Of a stretch of DNA of 64,000 nt, positions 50,919-61,585 are shown one piece after another. The DNA is from Hetaerina americana. Its lineage: Eukaryota > Arthropoda > Insecta > Odonata > Calopterygidae. Below the pieces are notes generated by a model. That model did no database searches. It saw nothing but the letters and a program-made list of their open reading frames with translations, and had not been told where the DNA came from. Position 1 is the stretch's first letter; every line of letters starts with the position of its first letter. The stretch spans positions 36,303,351 through 36,367,350 of the forward strand of contig JAKTNV010000001.1 of NCBI GenBank assembly GCA_022747635.1. Direction: 5' to 3'. A program made the translations under genes and the position numbers.

Positions 50919-51576
50919 TGGGAGCAGAACGGAAGAATAGGCGACTTATCTGCAACATGAACTGCTCGGGTGCGAGTCGTAGACTGAGAGTCGGAATGGG
51001 AAAAAATGTGAAGAGAAATAAGAAAGTAGGTTCGGAAGTACTGGATATAGGAAGCAAAATCGTTGGGAATCAATAAAAACTGGCCAATTTCTCGGATGGT
51101 CTAGTTTTAGTTTGCCGAGCTGCCAAGGGGTTATTCACATTAGAAAATTAATTTCATTAGACATAGAATTATTAGAAAATCAGTTTCTTTTAAGTAAAAA
51201 AATGTCGGGGAATTTTCGAGAAAGAGAAAAGATAAGCCAAATGTTAAATTCGTAGGGTGAATTCTAGAGCTTGTGGAGTAGTTTACCTACCTTGACAGTA
51301 TTTTTGACCGGGAGGACCACCGTCAGTTGTCAAAGCAGTAGGGACATAAGGAGAAGAATTATGCTAGGCAAAGAAACATTCACAAGAAGGAGGGAATTGA
51401 TACCAGGAGTGTTGAGTAAAGATGCCATTTAAAAATCTGATAAGTAGCGTAGTTTTGTACGGCGCGGAAATATGACCATTGAAGCGAAATGATATGGATT
51501 GGAGGCTTTTCAAACATGAGTTTAAAGAAGAGTGAAAGACTTTATATGACCAGAAAGCGAAACCAACGAGGAATTA

Positions 51577-51606
51577 CAGGGTTCGTCCGGAAAATAAGTG
51601 TACTGA
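51577..51606 (+). repeat. Mariner left terminal inverted repeat
   Basis: A 30-bp repeat beginning CAGGGTTCGTCC, the exact reverse complement of the right end. The TA at 51575-51576 immediately outside is the left copy of the target duplication. Confidence 0.95.
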
Positions 51607-51613
51607 CTCCTGG

Positions 51614-51643
51614 GCTGGGCGCGCCGCTCCAGGCGCGCCCAGC
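51614..51643. other. GC-rich perfect hairpin in the mariner 5' region
   Basis: GCTGGGCGCGCC and GGCGCGCCCAGC pair over 12 bp around GCTCCA, a few bases inside the left terminal repeat. It is far more GC-rich than the surrounding window. Its role is unknown; it could affect expression of the transposase or be a passive part of this lineage. Confidence 0.8.
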
Positions 51644-51779
51644 ACCACTCTGACCGGCTGCGATTGGAGGGGGGTATGTTGGCAAGCGACGCTGAAAAAG
51701 GCAGTCGGCTCTGAGCTGTGGTGTAGTGAGGAGCTCTGTTAACGCGAACCTCCGCGCTCGACCCACGTCACGGAACGCG

Positions 51780-51977
51780 ATGCCGAAGTTTTTGGAGCAG
51801 CGTTATTCCATCAAATTTGCGGTAAAGCTTGGGAAATCGTCTACCGAAACTGTCGGTATGATTAACCAGGCTTACGGGGAGTCAGCCATGTCCAGAAACA
51901 TGATCTTTCGGTGGCACAAGATGTTCGTGGAGGGCAGAGAAGAGGTCGACGACGAGTCTTCGAGAGGTTCCCGATGA
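51780..51977 (+). pseudogene. Mariner transposase N-terminal fragment
   Basis: The ATG at 51780 opens a 65-residue frame ending in TGA at 51975. It begins MPKFLEQRYSIKFAVKLGKS and carries FRWHKMFVEGREEVDDE, which match the first helix-turn-helix (HTH_48-type) DNA-binding domain of mariner transposases, where a ...W..RF..GREDVEDD... segment is usual. The frame breaks at the deletion point right after the SSRGSR segment, before the second DNA-binding domain and the catalytic domain. An upstream GTG would extend the frame but adds no family sequence, so the ATG is preferred. The product could at most bind DNA, and may not be expressed. Confidence 0.88.
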
Positions 51978-52062
51978 TGCCTTCGCGGGAGCGTTCCAGG
52001 AATGGGAACGCCGCTGGAACAAGTGTATCGACTCACAAGGGTCCTATTTTGAGGAATATTAG
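51976..52062 (+). pseudogene. Mariner transposase C-terminal fragment
   Basis: In the +1 frame relative to the N-terminal part, about 28 residues read FQEWERRWNKCIDSQGSYFE, ending EEY and a TAG at 52060. This matches the usual mariner C terminus (pattern W..R...CI...G.YFE). Its direct abutment to the N-terminal fragment in a different frame shows that the central part was lost by an internal deletion rather than by point decay. Confidence 0.88.
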
Positions 52063-52103
52063 CTTAAGATATGTAAAAGTGTAATAAATTTTTTTTCCTG
52101 AGC

Positions 52104-52133
52104 TCAGTACACTTATTTTCCGGACGAACCCTG
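52104..52133 (-). repeat. Mariner right terminal inverted repeat
   Basis: A 30-bp repeat ending CGGACGAACCCTG, identical in reverse complement to the left end, followed by the TA target duplication at 52134-52135. Confidence 0.95.
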
Positions 52134-52440
52134 TACAATAGACAGTGGGAGAGAAGAGGAAAATATTCATTAAAGCCCGAAGGAGGTAGGAAAGATGGAT
52201 GCCGAGCATTTTGATCGGCGATAGGGTGTTGAAGACTGTGATAGTGTGGAAAATGTTAGGCAAGCAAAGAAGGGGTAGAAATTAGATAGGAATGTTGGAC
52301 AGAATGGAGGAAGGAAGCATGCGGATTTGAAAAACATTTTATTGTAGTTTGCGGTGTCCGGTAGTGTTTTGATTGGAGGGGCCTAAATAATTATCGTTTC
52401 TCAGGCTGTGTCCCTATAATAATTATCTTAAATCTTAGAA

Positions 52441-52980
52441 TATCAATAATAATAGTACCGTGGTCCAAAACACAAACGTATCACCACAAATATATTACCA
52501 CTTAGAAAGTGTACCTTTGGTTTTACTATTATGTGGAATTCAAGACACCATATTAATATTATACGAAGAAAAATATATCTTGCTTTCTGAATTTTCATGG
52601 GTAAATATCTTTTAATTACTATAGATATTTAAGAATTTATAATTCAACAGTCCAAGTTAAAATAGTTTTCAGAGTAGTGTCTTATATACTAATTGAGAAG
52701 CTAAAAAATGAACACTTGTGATCAGCGCAAGGTAACTATTCCTTACTGCTGCGAAAGATTACCTGAAGACATCTCATCATGAGATTCCACCGCTCCATAA
52801 AAAAGAATCTGGGGCCAAATATCAATCGAGAAAATTATGAATGCGAATTAAATTTAAACCGGCATACGTATCTCTGTAGCATGCCCCATTACTGATAACA
52901 GGTACATGAACACTGCCACCTCCCTCAGGTCATGCGTGGGGAAAATTGCTAAGGAAACATAAGAGACAAAAATCCACTCC
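52441..52980. other. AT-rich non-coding stretch
   Basis: Nothing recognisable. Confidence 0.5.
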
Positions 52981-53870
52981 CCGTACAAGTATCCCACCCC
53001 CAACCCACACCACCTCCCCCTCCCGACGCGGCATGGACTATCATTACGGAATTCGCAAACGGAAGAGGAGAGGAATAGCAAGGAGAGGTTGAGGTAATGA
53101 GGGTGGGCAAAGAGAGCGGCGAAAACGGACGGGAAAAAGGGTGAAGAGGGAAGCTGGGAGGGAGGGCGTTTGTAAGTTTTTGGCCATGGGGAGATGGGGA
53201 AGGGTGACGGAGGGGGAGGGGGAAATGGGCGGGGACGGCTGACCACTCCGCAAGCCAAACCGGTAAATCAGGCTAAACCCCAAAACTTCCACTTCCCTCT
53301 CTCCCGTCCTTCCCCATCTCCCTCCCTCGCCCTCCGCACCCACCCCTTTTCCTCCTCCGCGACATAAAAACACCCTCGTTTCGCTCTCAGCCGCCCCACC
53401 CCCCCTCGCGCGAAACCATCCTCCCCCCCCACGAGTCTCCTCTACCCCACACTTAATCCTGCCGTCTCACCCTTCCTCCCCATCCCCCTCCCTAACGCCA
53501 CCCAACATCCGCTCCGGCGCGAGCACACGCCCTGTCGGCGGAGGGATGAGAAGGGAGAGAGGAGTAGATAAAAAAATGACGAGCCACCGCCGCCTCCGGG
53601 ATTCGCGTAATGGCGAAACAACGCCCGGCGCCGCGGCACCGGCTAACGGCCACCAGCACTCCCGAGACACGCGCCCACGGCCTTCCCTTCCCCTCGCACG
53701 CCTCCCATCCCCCGCCGTCCCGAATAACCCCGGACCCCTCTCCCCCATGCCTCAAACACGTCCCTCCCTCTCTTCCCCATTCACGCCGCTTTTCATTTCA
53801 TCTCCATCTCTCTCTCTCTCTTTCACACACTCTCTCTGACTCTTTCTCCCTGCCCGTAGATTCGAACGGC
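52981..53870. other. Large GC-rich island with strand switch
   Basis: The strongest GC-rich island in the window. It starts C-rich (52985-53030), becomes purine-rich to about 53235, then pyrimidine-rich to about 53850 with many CpGs at 53500-53700 and a (CT)n run near 53806-53838. Closely spaced G runs at 53188-53234 form a strong quadruplex-type pattern. Frames on both strands stay open but give Pro/Ser/Arg-rich peptides without domains. A regulatory or promoter role is possible but not shown. Confidence 0.55.
53188..53234 (+). other. G-quadruplex-type G-run cluster
   Basis: Seven G runs of three or more, separated by loops of 1-7 bases: GGGG, GGGG, GGG, GGGGG, GGGGG, GGG, GGGG. Confidence 0.7.
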
Positions 53871-54249
53871 TCGTCCGGCGAATCCCATGGCGCATTAAGA
53901 CTGTTTATGCGATTTCCACAAAGCGGGAAATACACAGTACCGCTGAATCTCGACCTGATCTCCTTTGTCCGGGTTGGGAGAGGGAATCCCCTCCCTCACG
54001 TTTTTTTCCCAATTTTCCGAAGTGTTTCTTCACGCTAATTCGAACAATGGCCATTACACAATGACTGCACGGCGAGCCCGGATATGGAGGGAGATTTAAG
54101 CGAGCGTGTGAGGTTTACCGGCCGCCAAACAGCTCGATTTTCAACGCAGACATCCGTGCTCGTGGTCATTGGTATGATTGCTAGGTCTCTTGTGTTATGG
54201 AAGTGAGTGTACTGCGCTGCAATTGCCACGGGTAATCAGTACGACAGGA

Positions 54250-54350
54250 ATGGAAGTAGGTATTTGTTGAGGTTATTTTATTAAGAATTCGGGAAGTAGG
54301 GGGTTATTCAATTCAAAATTCGGAAATTAGGGGGTTATTTTATTGATAAT
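54250..54350. repeat. Small tandem repeat
   Basis: A unit of about 38 bp carrying GGAAGTAGGGGGTTATT-like sequence is repeated two to three times with drift (GGAAGTAGGTATTTG, GGAAGTAGGGGGTTATT, GAAATTAGGGGGTTATT). Confidence 0.7.
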
Positions 54351-57300
54351 ATTTTATGTGTCGCAAATAAATTTCCTAAAATACAACCGATTGTTTCTCT
54401 TAGATAACGTACCCCTCATCTTAACATTACGTCGTAACCTCCCCCTTATTCTTACCGTCTTTTCATTTGTTTGAATGGCTGTTTTCGTTTTTCTCTTATT
54501 TTTCGTGATAATTAGTCCATGTACTTTTTTGGCATTTTTCGATAGTCCACTCTTCAAATAGTATCTAACATAAGTATGTATTACCGTACAGTAATACTTC
54601 CTCTTCTACCCCACAACAGCTTTTGTCTCTACTTGCAAAACATTAATTTAATTATTTAATCATAGTATCTTTAATTAAGCCGATTTTCCCGTTTTTTCTC
54701 CTCCGAACAAGCCAAATTTCATCCGGCAAAGGTCATTCCAGAGGCTGGTTTAAGAGGAAACCGCAAGCATAGGATTATATCCCAGAAAATCGACGTCTGC
54801 CTACCTTTGGGTTCCCCTCCCTGAATCTTCCAGAAATAACCTCTGAGATCCACAACATGAATGCGTCATTTACTAATCCTGTTAACTTTCAACGATGGCA
54901 TTTCTCATGGATATGAAATAAATGGGAAAGAAATGATTAATTTTTAAATTTTTCAAGGGCGTCCTACCGTATTGTCCAGCGCGTAGATTATATATGAAAT
55001 CAAACGTTTTTGCTCTGAACGTTTTTTATGCCAATGCCAGCACCTCCCCCTCCGCTTAGTAACTCAGTGCTTATTCTTCCTCCAAAAATGTTTTACAGTC
55101 AAGTAATTTACAGGAACGCAATTTACTCGTATTAAATATACCGTTGAACTACATGACTTCGAGGCATACTATCAGCGATAATATGTAATGTGCTTCATGA
55201 TATGCTGAAAATCCAACATTTTTCCAGTAAAATCATAATTAACAACTTTTATATGAATAATAAATATTTAAGTTCAAAAAAGCTGCTGACTCTTGTGAAT
55301 TTAAATTATTTCAATTAAGGTCTCATTGATGGATTGACGGATAACGAATGTCATTTTTTTTATCAAAGTCCCCCGGTATTTTTCTTTTTCCTAAACTGGG
55401 ATTACTATACTTATTTCGCACCTGAGGTGTTTAGCGTTTACTCCTATTATCGGAAATTTTCTCCGTTGATTTTTATAGTACTAGCATCTTTCTTAACTAT
55501 TTGCTCTAACTAGTCCTCAAATTCAATTCTGCGCGTATCTAGGTTCCGGTCATGGTATTTTATCACATAGGCGCTATTTTAAAATCTCTGAAGTTTGGCC
55601 CTCAACAAATTTTTATCAATGCATTGTTCCCATATATCTCCCGGGTATTGAGGAATACAAAAGTATGATTCACATTCTTTAAACCCGGCATTACATACAT
55701 GCCAGTTTTCCAGCTTTAATATGAACTGTATCGTCCATATTCGTCTTTTCCTCTCTCCTTCGCGTAAGCAATGACGTTCAATTAAGAACATAGCAAATAC
55801 TGTGTTATGGATTTCATACTCATGACCAGAGATATTGGCATTTTGAAGGCGGATGTATGTCATCACCTGTAAGGAAATCACTTACTCTTTATTTCCCGAA
55901 ATTAAGGAAATATTGTCAATTTTAGGCTAGCATATTTAGCTTGTAGTTTCATTAATGATCATCGATGCAGAGATGATCGAAATTAGAAAGTTTGATGAAC
56001 AGTATAATCGACGAGTTCATTAAATTATTAGAAATATAGTCGAATTTCAATAACGAAAGATGCGCACTAAAGGAGTGACCTTAAATAATGAGGCAGTAAC
56101 CATGAGACTTAAAAATTTAGAAAGTTCTAAATAATTTATGTTTGTCCTTGTTATTAATTCTCTACATAATGAGTACTCATGATGGTTTCTTGTTCATTGG
56201 CATGAATTGGTTTAAATGTGTTCTTTAATGAAAGCACGAAATTTGATATAGCCCAAAGTGCCCTCGGTATGCAATATGCTATGAAAACGGTATTTAATAT
56301 TCAGCGATAACCTATAGTTTTATTTCCTTTAGGATCGCAATCATAAAGTCTATACACTTCTTATTCCCAGCCTTTCTCCTTGATCAACATGCTTACTCAA
56401 ACATTCTCCCAAACTCGATATCTCCATTCTTAGTTCATCTTCTGTATTTGCAGCCCGCTTTTACGACCTACAAGGCTTCGAGAAAAATTTAAGTTATCAC
56501 TTCCTCTCACCTCTTTTATCCAGGGTTTCAGAGTCATCAATTCTTTCACATCAACTCGAGTGCTTTCCCTCCCTATTGCGATTGCCCTCTTTATATCTTC
56601 GCCGCCGATTCGTACCAATTTAATTCGATGTCCAAATAAGGAGACCGCTCCGCCTTGTGCAAAATGAGTGCAAAGCGACGAAATCGTGTGGGCGAGGGGA
56701 AGTATGGAGAGTGAATTATTGGCTGGGGTGGTTAGAATCGCGGGGCGGGGAAGGATTCGGAACAGGAGAGGGAGGGCTGTATGGAGTAGACACGAGACGG
56801 ACGGCGACGGTAGAACAGAGTGACCTCCTGCCCTCTCCCGCAGTCTGCCCCGAAAAATTCACTTTCCTGGGAAGGAGGATTCGGTTTTCTACCCCGTAGT
56901 CCCCACCCCAGCCATGAGCATCCCCGGGGACCCCGCCTAGTTCCCGCGAGATGTGCAGGCAGACCGTTATGGGGCGAAATGGACGCTTTGATAGCGACGA
57001 AGACGACCTCGCTAGCGAGTACATATTATTTGTAGCGCAACTCCTCCACCATTATAACATCAAACGGAAAAATCAAAGATATTTTCTCGCTCGATACCCA
57101 ACTGTTTTCACCATACGTCTATTCCCTTGGCAATTTATCCATCTCAAATGAACACACACCTCGGTTTTCTTATGCCCATCTACGAATGAAGTGCGTGGGC
57201 GTACCAATGACAAAAACCATTATAGATAAAAAGGGACATAGTATGTGAAGGCAATGCGATATTTCAAGTATCAGATCATTTAGATAAAAACAGGCGGCAC

Positions 57301-57438
57301 CGGAAAGGGAGCTGACCCCCGTAACCTGATGTATGAATTCCGCACGCCGCCGGACATAGTACTAGGTGGGCTCTACCCTAAACTATTACACTGACCTTCG
57401 GGTTGATAACTGTTATTTTCTACTGTGGCGTGTGAGTG
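54351..57438. other. Non-coding stretch
   Basis: No gene recognised in about 3 kb. A GC-richer patch at 56650-56960 has overlapping antisense frames with no motif. Confidence 0.5.
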
Positions 57439-57455
57439 TATATATATAAATCTAT

Positions 57456-57534
<79 letters not shown>
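57439..57534. repeat. (TA)n microsatellite
   Basis: A TA run of about 95 bp, with a few TC/TAC interruptions at its start. Confidence 0.95.
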
Positions 57535-57537
<3 letters not shown>

Positions 57538-57587
57538 GTGAATTAAGGACAAGAGTATTCGAAGTCTCTATTGAAGAAAGCCTACAG

Positions 57588-57618
57588 TTTCCAAAACCTT
57601 ACCAAGGTTCACCTTTAT

Positions 57619-57619
<1 letters not shown>
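57588..57619 (-). ncRNA. Hammerhead-like stem-loop between two TA arrays (minus strand)
   Basis: On the minus strand the order is GATAAAGGTG, then a hairpin AACCTT-GGT-AAGGTT, then TTGGAAAC. This echoes the GATAAAGGTG - stem - GAAA order at 16.4 kb, and both lie in a short unique spacer between two (TA)n arrays. The stem sequence differs while pairing is kept, which argues against simple copying. Core residues do not fit an active hammerhead. Confidence 0.3.

Positions 57620-57621
<2 letters not shown>

Positions 57622-57707
<86 letters not shown>
57622..57707. repeat. (TA)n microsatellite
   Basis: A TA run of about 85 bp with one CA interruption; its partner array ends 87 bp upstream. Confidence 0.95.
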
Positions 57708-58650
57708 GACACACGCATGAAATGAACGTATTTCTTTCCTCGGCCTGCCTCGATGTCGACGGAGATACCTCACCCGGTGACGGTTGGAATGGCGTGCGCT
57801 TATCTCCGCCGATCCATCCCTCGCTCCCTTTCTTCTTCCCCCGAACTCTCCTCCCCAACCCACCCTCTCCTCTGCACACTTTCATCCCCCAAATACTCTT
57901 CTCTCCAAACTCCAATTCTTCGCCAACAATAAGTTCGATTTTCCGGTTTACAATAAGAGTTATATATATATTTCTTATTTTTTGCTCGACCGGGGATGTT
58001 GGGTGGCTACGAAGGGAGACGGAGGAAATTCAATTTGGAGCCACAGTAGAGGAAAGAGAGGAGAGGCGGAGAGAGTTTTGGGATAAAGATTTTTTTCCGG
58101 TTTCATTTTCTCCTTCAAGTGATCGCGTGTATGCGTGCGTGTATGTGGAAGGGGGCGTGGGGGGTAAGGGTGGAGAGAGAGAGAGAGAGTGCTTGGGAGA
58201 AGAGGGTGAAGAAGGGGAGAAGACGTGGGTACCCAGTATGGTCCGAGTTGATGGATATGTTAACCTTTGAGCAAAGCACGCAAAGCCCCACCCACCCCCC
58301 GAATGTACGCGGGTGCACAGAAACACACACACGCTACCCCGGCCGTTTCCTTTCTTCAAATGCTGCCGCGATTCTCACTCTTCAAATCGGCAGATAAGCG
58401 ATTTCTTTTCATTCCGGAGATGGATGGATGCCCCAACGGGCCGCAATGCGAGGTCGCCGATAAGTGGCTCGTTCGCCGTCGAATTTAGAAACCACCACAT
58501 TGGCGAGGCTGGGTCCCGCGCCGGTGCGTATTTTTGTTGCTCAACGGTCGACGTTGGATGCTGCATTTCATCACGGGATGAAAAGTGCGTCGAGGTAGAA
58601 AAGGAGCGAAATGAAATTCTTCGATGACTGCGGTTTCAGAGCCGATTAAT
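57708..58650. other. Mixed-composition non-coding stretch
   Basis: Pyrimidine-rich at 57800-57920, purine-rich around 58030-58220 with a short (GA)n run near 58172-58188, then average composition. Frames such as 57722-58270 are Pro/Ser- or Glu/Gly-rich and overlap antisense frames; no gene is called. Confidence 0.45.
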
Positions 58651-61530
58651 GCTTTAAACTAAACTGACTGATGCTACAACCTCTGCTTCAACTACAATTA
58701 CCTATAAGTGTAGTATAGTTAGATCTCCGGACTAAATTTAAACTGAAGAGAGTTGAAGTATGACTATTCTACAAAAGCGCCCCTTGATAATGTACTGACA
58801 AAGCCGTTCAAGACTCCTGGGTCTTACCCACAGGCCTCCTGAAACAATCAAAACGAATTATTCAATTTGCGATGCCCCAAAATTGTATATGTATTTTAAC
58901 AATAAATCTCATTCGCCATTTTTTCCTCCGAGTATGTCGTAATCATGAAAAAAGCCATTCTGCCCAAATGTGAAATTATGAACCTAGCAATACCGAATAG
59001 CAGACAAAGCATGCATCGTTTCAAGTTCGGCATGACTCAGACTTCCTTCGGCATTAGCAAGCTCCAAAAGCCCTTACTCGAATAGAATATAAATAAAGTT
59101 TCCAAAGTACTATTTGACTATAGGGATAAACCTAATTCGGTCAAACGCTGAGGTGCAAGAAAGAATGAAACGAAAACTATTCACGAATTACGCAAGGATT
59201 TAAACCGAAAACAAAATCTTAAACTGCCAAAAGTTATTTAACTTCATTACGTACAAAAAAAACTATCCAGAGTCTCAACCTTTACAACAGCACTTCTCAG
59301 AAATTCCATTTTCTCAATGCCCAAGTTTTAGGCTTCGAGACCATAAGAGGAGCGAGTCCATATGCAGGTGCAGATAACGCGTCAAAGAGAGCATTGGTGG
59401 TCATGTGTCACTTAACAGGCTTGCGGACCATTTCATAAAATTACCGTGCTATTTACCGCGGAAAATAAATAAGAAAAAGGATGTAAAACTGGTTTCCTAA
59501 TTTTTAAATATCTTTAAAGACGGCTTCTGAGTCAAAACTGGAGGAAGAAGAGCACCTTAAAACTTTAGATTTCTTACGGCTCTTTGAATTTAAAAATACG
59601 TAACCCGAGTCCAGCGTCCATCAAAAGAAACTTCTTGGATAAAGATACTGATCAGGCCCGCTAATTTAACTTTGAAAATTTTGTGAGCGCGGTACACCTC
59701 ACTTTTTCCATCCTGCAGCGGAGGGAATCGAGGGAAAGAAATACAGTAATGATGCAGAGGTTTCTTTTCTCTCCGTCTCAACACCCGAGACTTGTTATCA
59801 ACCTACATCTTAATACTAACAGCACGGCATAAATTGGAATTACTAGGATGGTTCTACGTTAAAAGATCCAAGGAGGATTAAGACATGCCTCAGAATCAGT
59901 AAATATGAATGAGTCTTCAAAATTCGAGCACACCAGGACTCAAACAATGAAAGATAAAAACTTGTGTACATATCATCTCGACTTCAGTTGAGTCTAAGTA
60001 GAGCGACCCTGTCCGTGATTTCGGCAGAAAATACGCGCAGTTTCTTTTCTTTGTCTCCCCTTATCTTATTCATTCCCACTGTTGAAGGAATTCACTCTGA
60101 AACATCGAAAGGACGAGACCCAGACGGACTGCATATGTAATGTCTGCTATCGCTGACCAAAGAATGAGAGAAAAGCGCAACGTCGTAGAAAAAAATAGAA
60201 GGCCCTCTGCTGGTGAAGCGCGTACAACACGAATACGTAACGAACAAATACCGTGAAGGGATTTGGCTGAAACGCTGTCAATTTAACCAACTTTTATCGT
60301 CTTTACAAACTGACTCAGTACTTAAAGCAAAATTGAATATAAGTTAATGAACACATTAAAGCTATGATTTTCGTCTGAATTTAGTTCTTAATGCAAGCCC
60401 TATGCACGGTTTTCATTTCATAGCACAACAACACTCGCCGTCTCCGCATAATTTCTTCCACGAAATCCTCCTTTGCGTGTTGATGTGTAATTCAACTATT
60501 GCCCTTCATACGGAAAAATTAACGCAGCGAAATATGGTCGTAAGTACGCACGTAACATCTAAGCTACATCCCATGGATATCGTTCGCTTCCAAATTGGTA
60601 TAAAGAACGGACATGCGCACGTCGAGGAGCCTGCAAAGCCGATTATGGAGCGTCAATGTATATGAATAATTGGTCCGACTCAGATTACTCGACACTGGGA
60701 TGGATGACACCGACAGCTAGTTAGTTTTTCCAGCGACACCTGCACTGACGACCATGTGACTACAGCTTTGGAAAAGCTGCACCCGAGAGGCAGACGGTGG
60801 GAACATGGATTTATACGCCGAGGAGAACTTGTAGCCGTCAATAAACAGTTTTTTCACTCGAGACAAGTGATGGCGAGTGGGTGAGCAACTTTGGCGCAGC
60901 AGAAGACGCTTTTATAAGACTAGGGCAGGATATGCCTCGGGCGGCACGTACGTACTGAGGAGGAGGAGGCTTCGAGAGGAGGGGTGGGGGCTGCGCTATG
61001 ACCGAACAATGGAAAGCGTTCGATTACGAGACTCGAGGTTAGCTCTGGTTGCGTGGTGGAATGGCGATTTATTGGACGGGGGGCGTAAACAGCTCTGGGC
61101 GGGAAAAACAATGAAGTTCGGGGTAGGTAGGAATAGTGGAACGGAGACTAGCCTCAAGTCATTTAACGAAATCGTTGAAATGAACTCCCTACTTGGAAGT
61201 TCAGACTGAGGCCGAAAAGGTATCTTCATTGTGGCTCGCATCCTAACTACATGCGAAACATCTGAATAAGAAATATTTTTGAAGAGGTTTCTTGGAAAAA
61301 CATTAGCATGCTTAATTTACATTATGTAGGTCTGAACTTCGGGATAACTTCTTACGTCGAAACCCTTGCTGTGATCAAAATTTAAAACATGGATGGAATA
61401 ACCAGATATTGTTATTTTGTTAATACACTTTATTACCAAATTAAATTCCACCAAGTTACGCGCGACACTGCGGGAATGTAACTTTCCAAATTCAAACACA
61501 GTTTAAAATTCCAAGAAACTGCGGGAAATT
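58651..61530. other. Non-coding stretch
   Basis: No gene recognised. Frames at 60402-60665 and 60877-61209 have no known motif. Confidence 0.45.
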
Positions 61531-61585
61531 TATTTAACTCTAAAACAACAATTTAACTCTAACAAGGTATTTAACTCTAAAACCT
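61531..61585. repeat. Three-copy 19-bp tandem repeat
   Basis: WATTTAACTCTAA followed by a short variable part occurs at 61531, 61550 and 61569, a period of 19 bp. Confidence 0.85.

Larger units (their letters stand above)
51577..52133 (+). mobile_element. Internally deleted mariner-family transposon
   Basis: A 557-bp cut-and-paste DNA transposon with perfect 30-bp terminal inverted repeats that start CAGGGTTCGTCCGG. It is flanked on both sides by TA, the target duplication of Tc1/mariner elements. Inside are the N-terminal helix-turn-helix part of a mariner transposase and a C-terminal remnant, but the middle of the gene with the DDD catalytic residues is gone. A typical mariner is about 1.3 kb with a transposase of about 345 residues, so roughly 0.75 kb is missing. 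The perfect terminal repeats suggest a fairly recent insertion that could still be moved by a transposase supplied in trans. It sits inside a non-LTR retrotransposon relic. Confidence 0.93.
51265..52440 (+). pseudogene. Non-LTR retrotransposon ORF2 C-terminal relic, split by mariner
   Basis: The longest RT relic in the window. In shifting frames it reads LVE.FTYLDSIFD (family pattern VE.F.YLGS), then RRRIMLGKETFTRRRELI (pattern IRRRI...AK.AF.RK..L), then a VVLYGAEI-like block, DMDWRLF, and KPTRNY/TNEEL. At that point it is interrupted by the mariner element (51577-52133). It resumes after 52134 with ERWMPSILIGDRVLKTVIVW, GKQRRGR and IGMLDRMEEG. A 3'-UTR-like tail similar to that at 42.4 kb follows. 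Stops and frameshifts are many. The RT catalytic core and endonuclease are not visible upstream, where a SINE and AT-rich DNA lie instead. Confidence 0.8.

Noticed and set aside
53610..54038. 142-codon Pro/Ser-rich frame
   Set aside because: Low-complexity translation of CT-rich sequence with overlapping antisense frames; only the possible splice acceptor inside it was kept as a weak finding.
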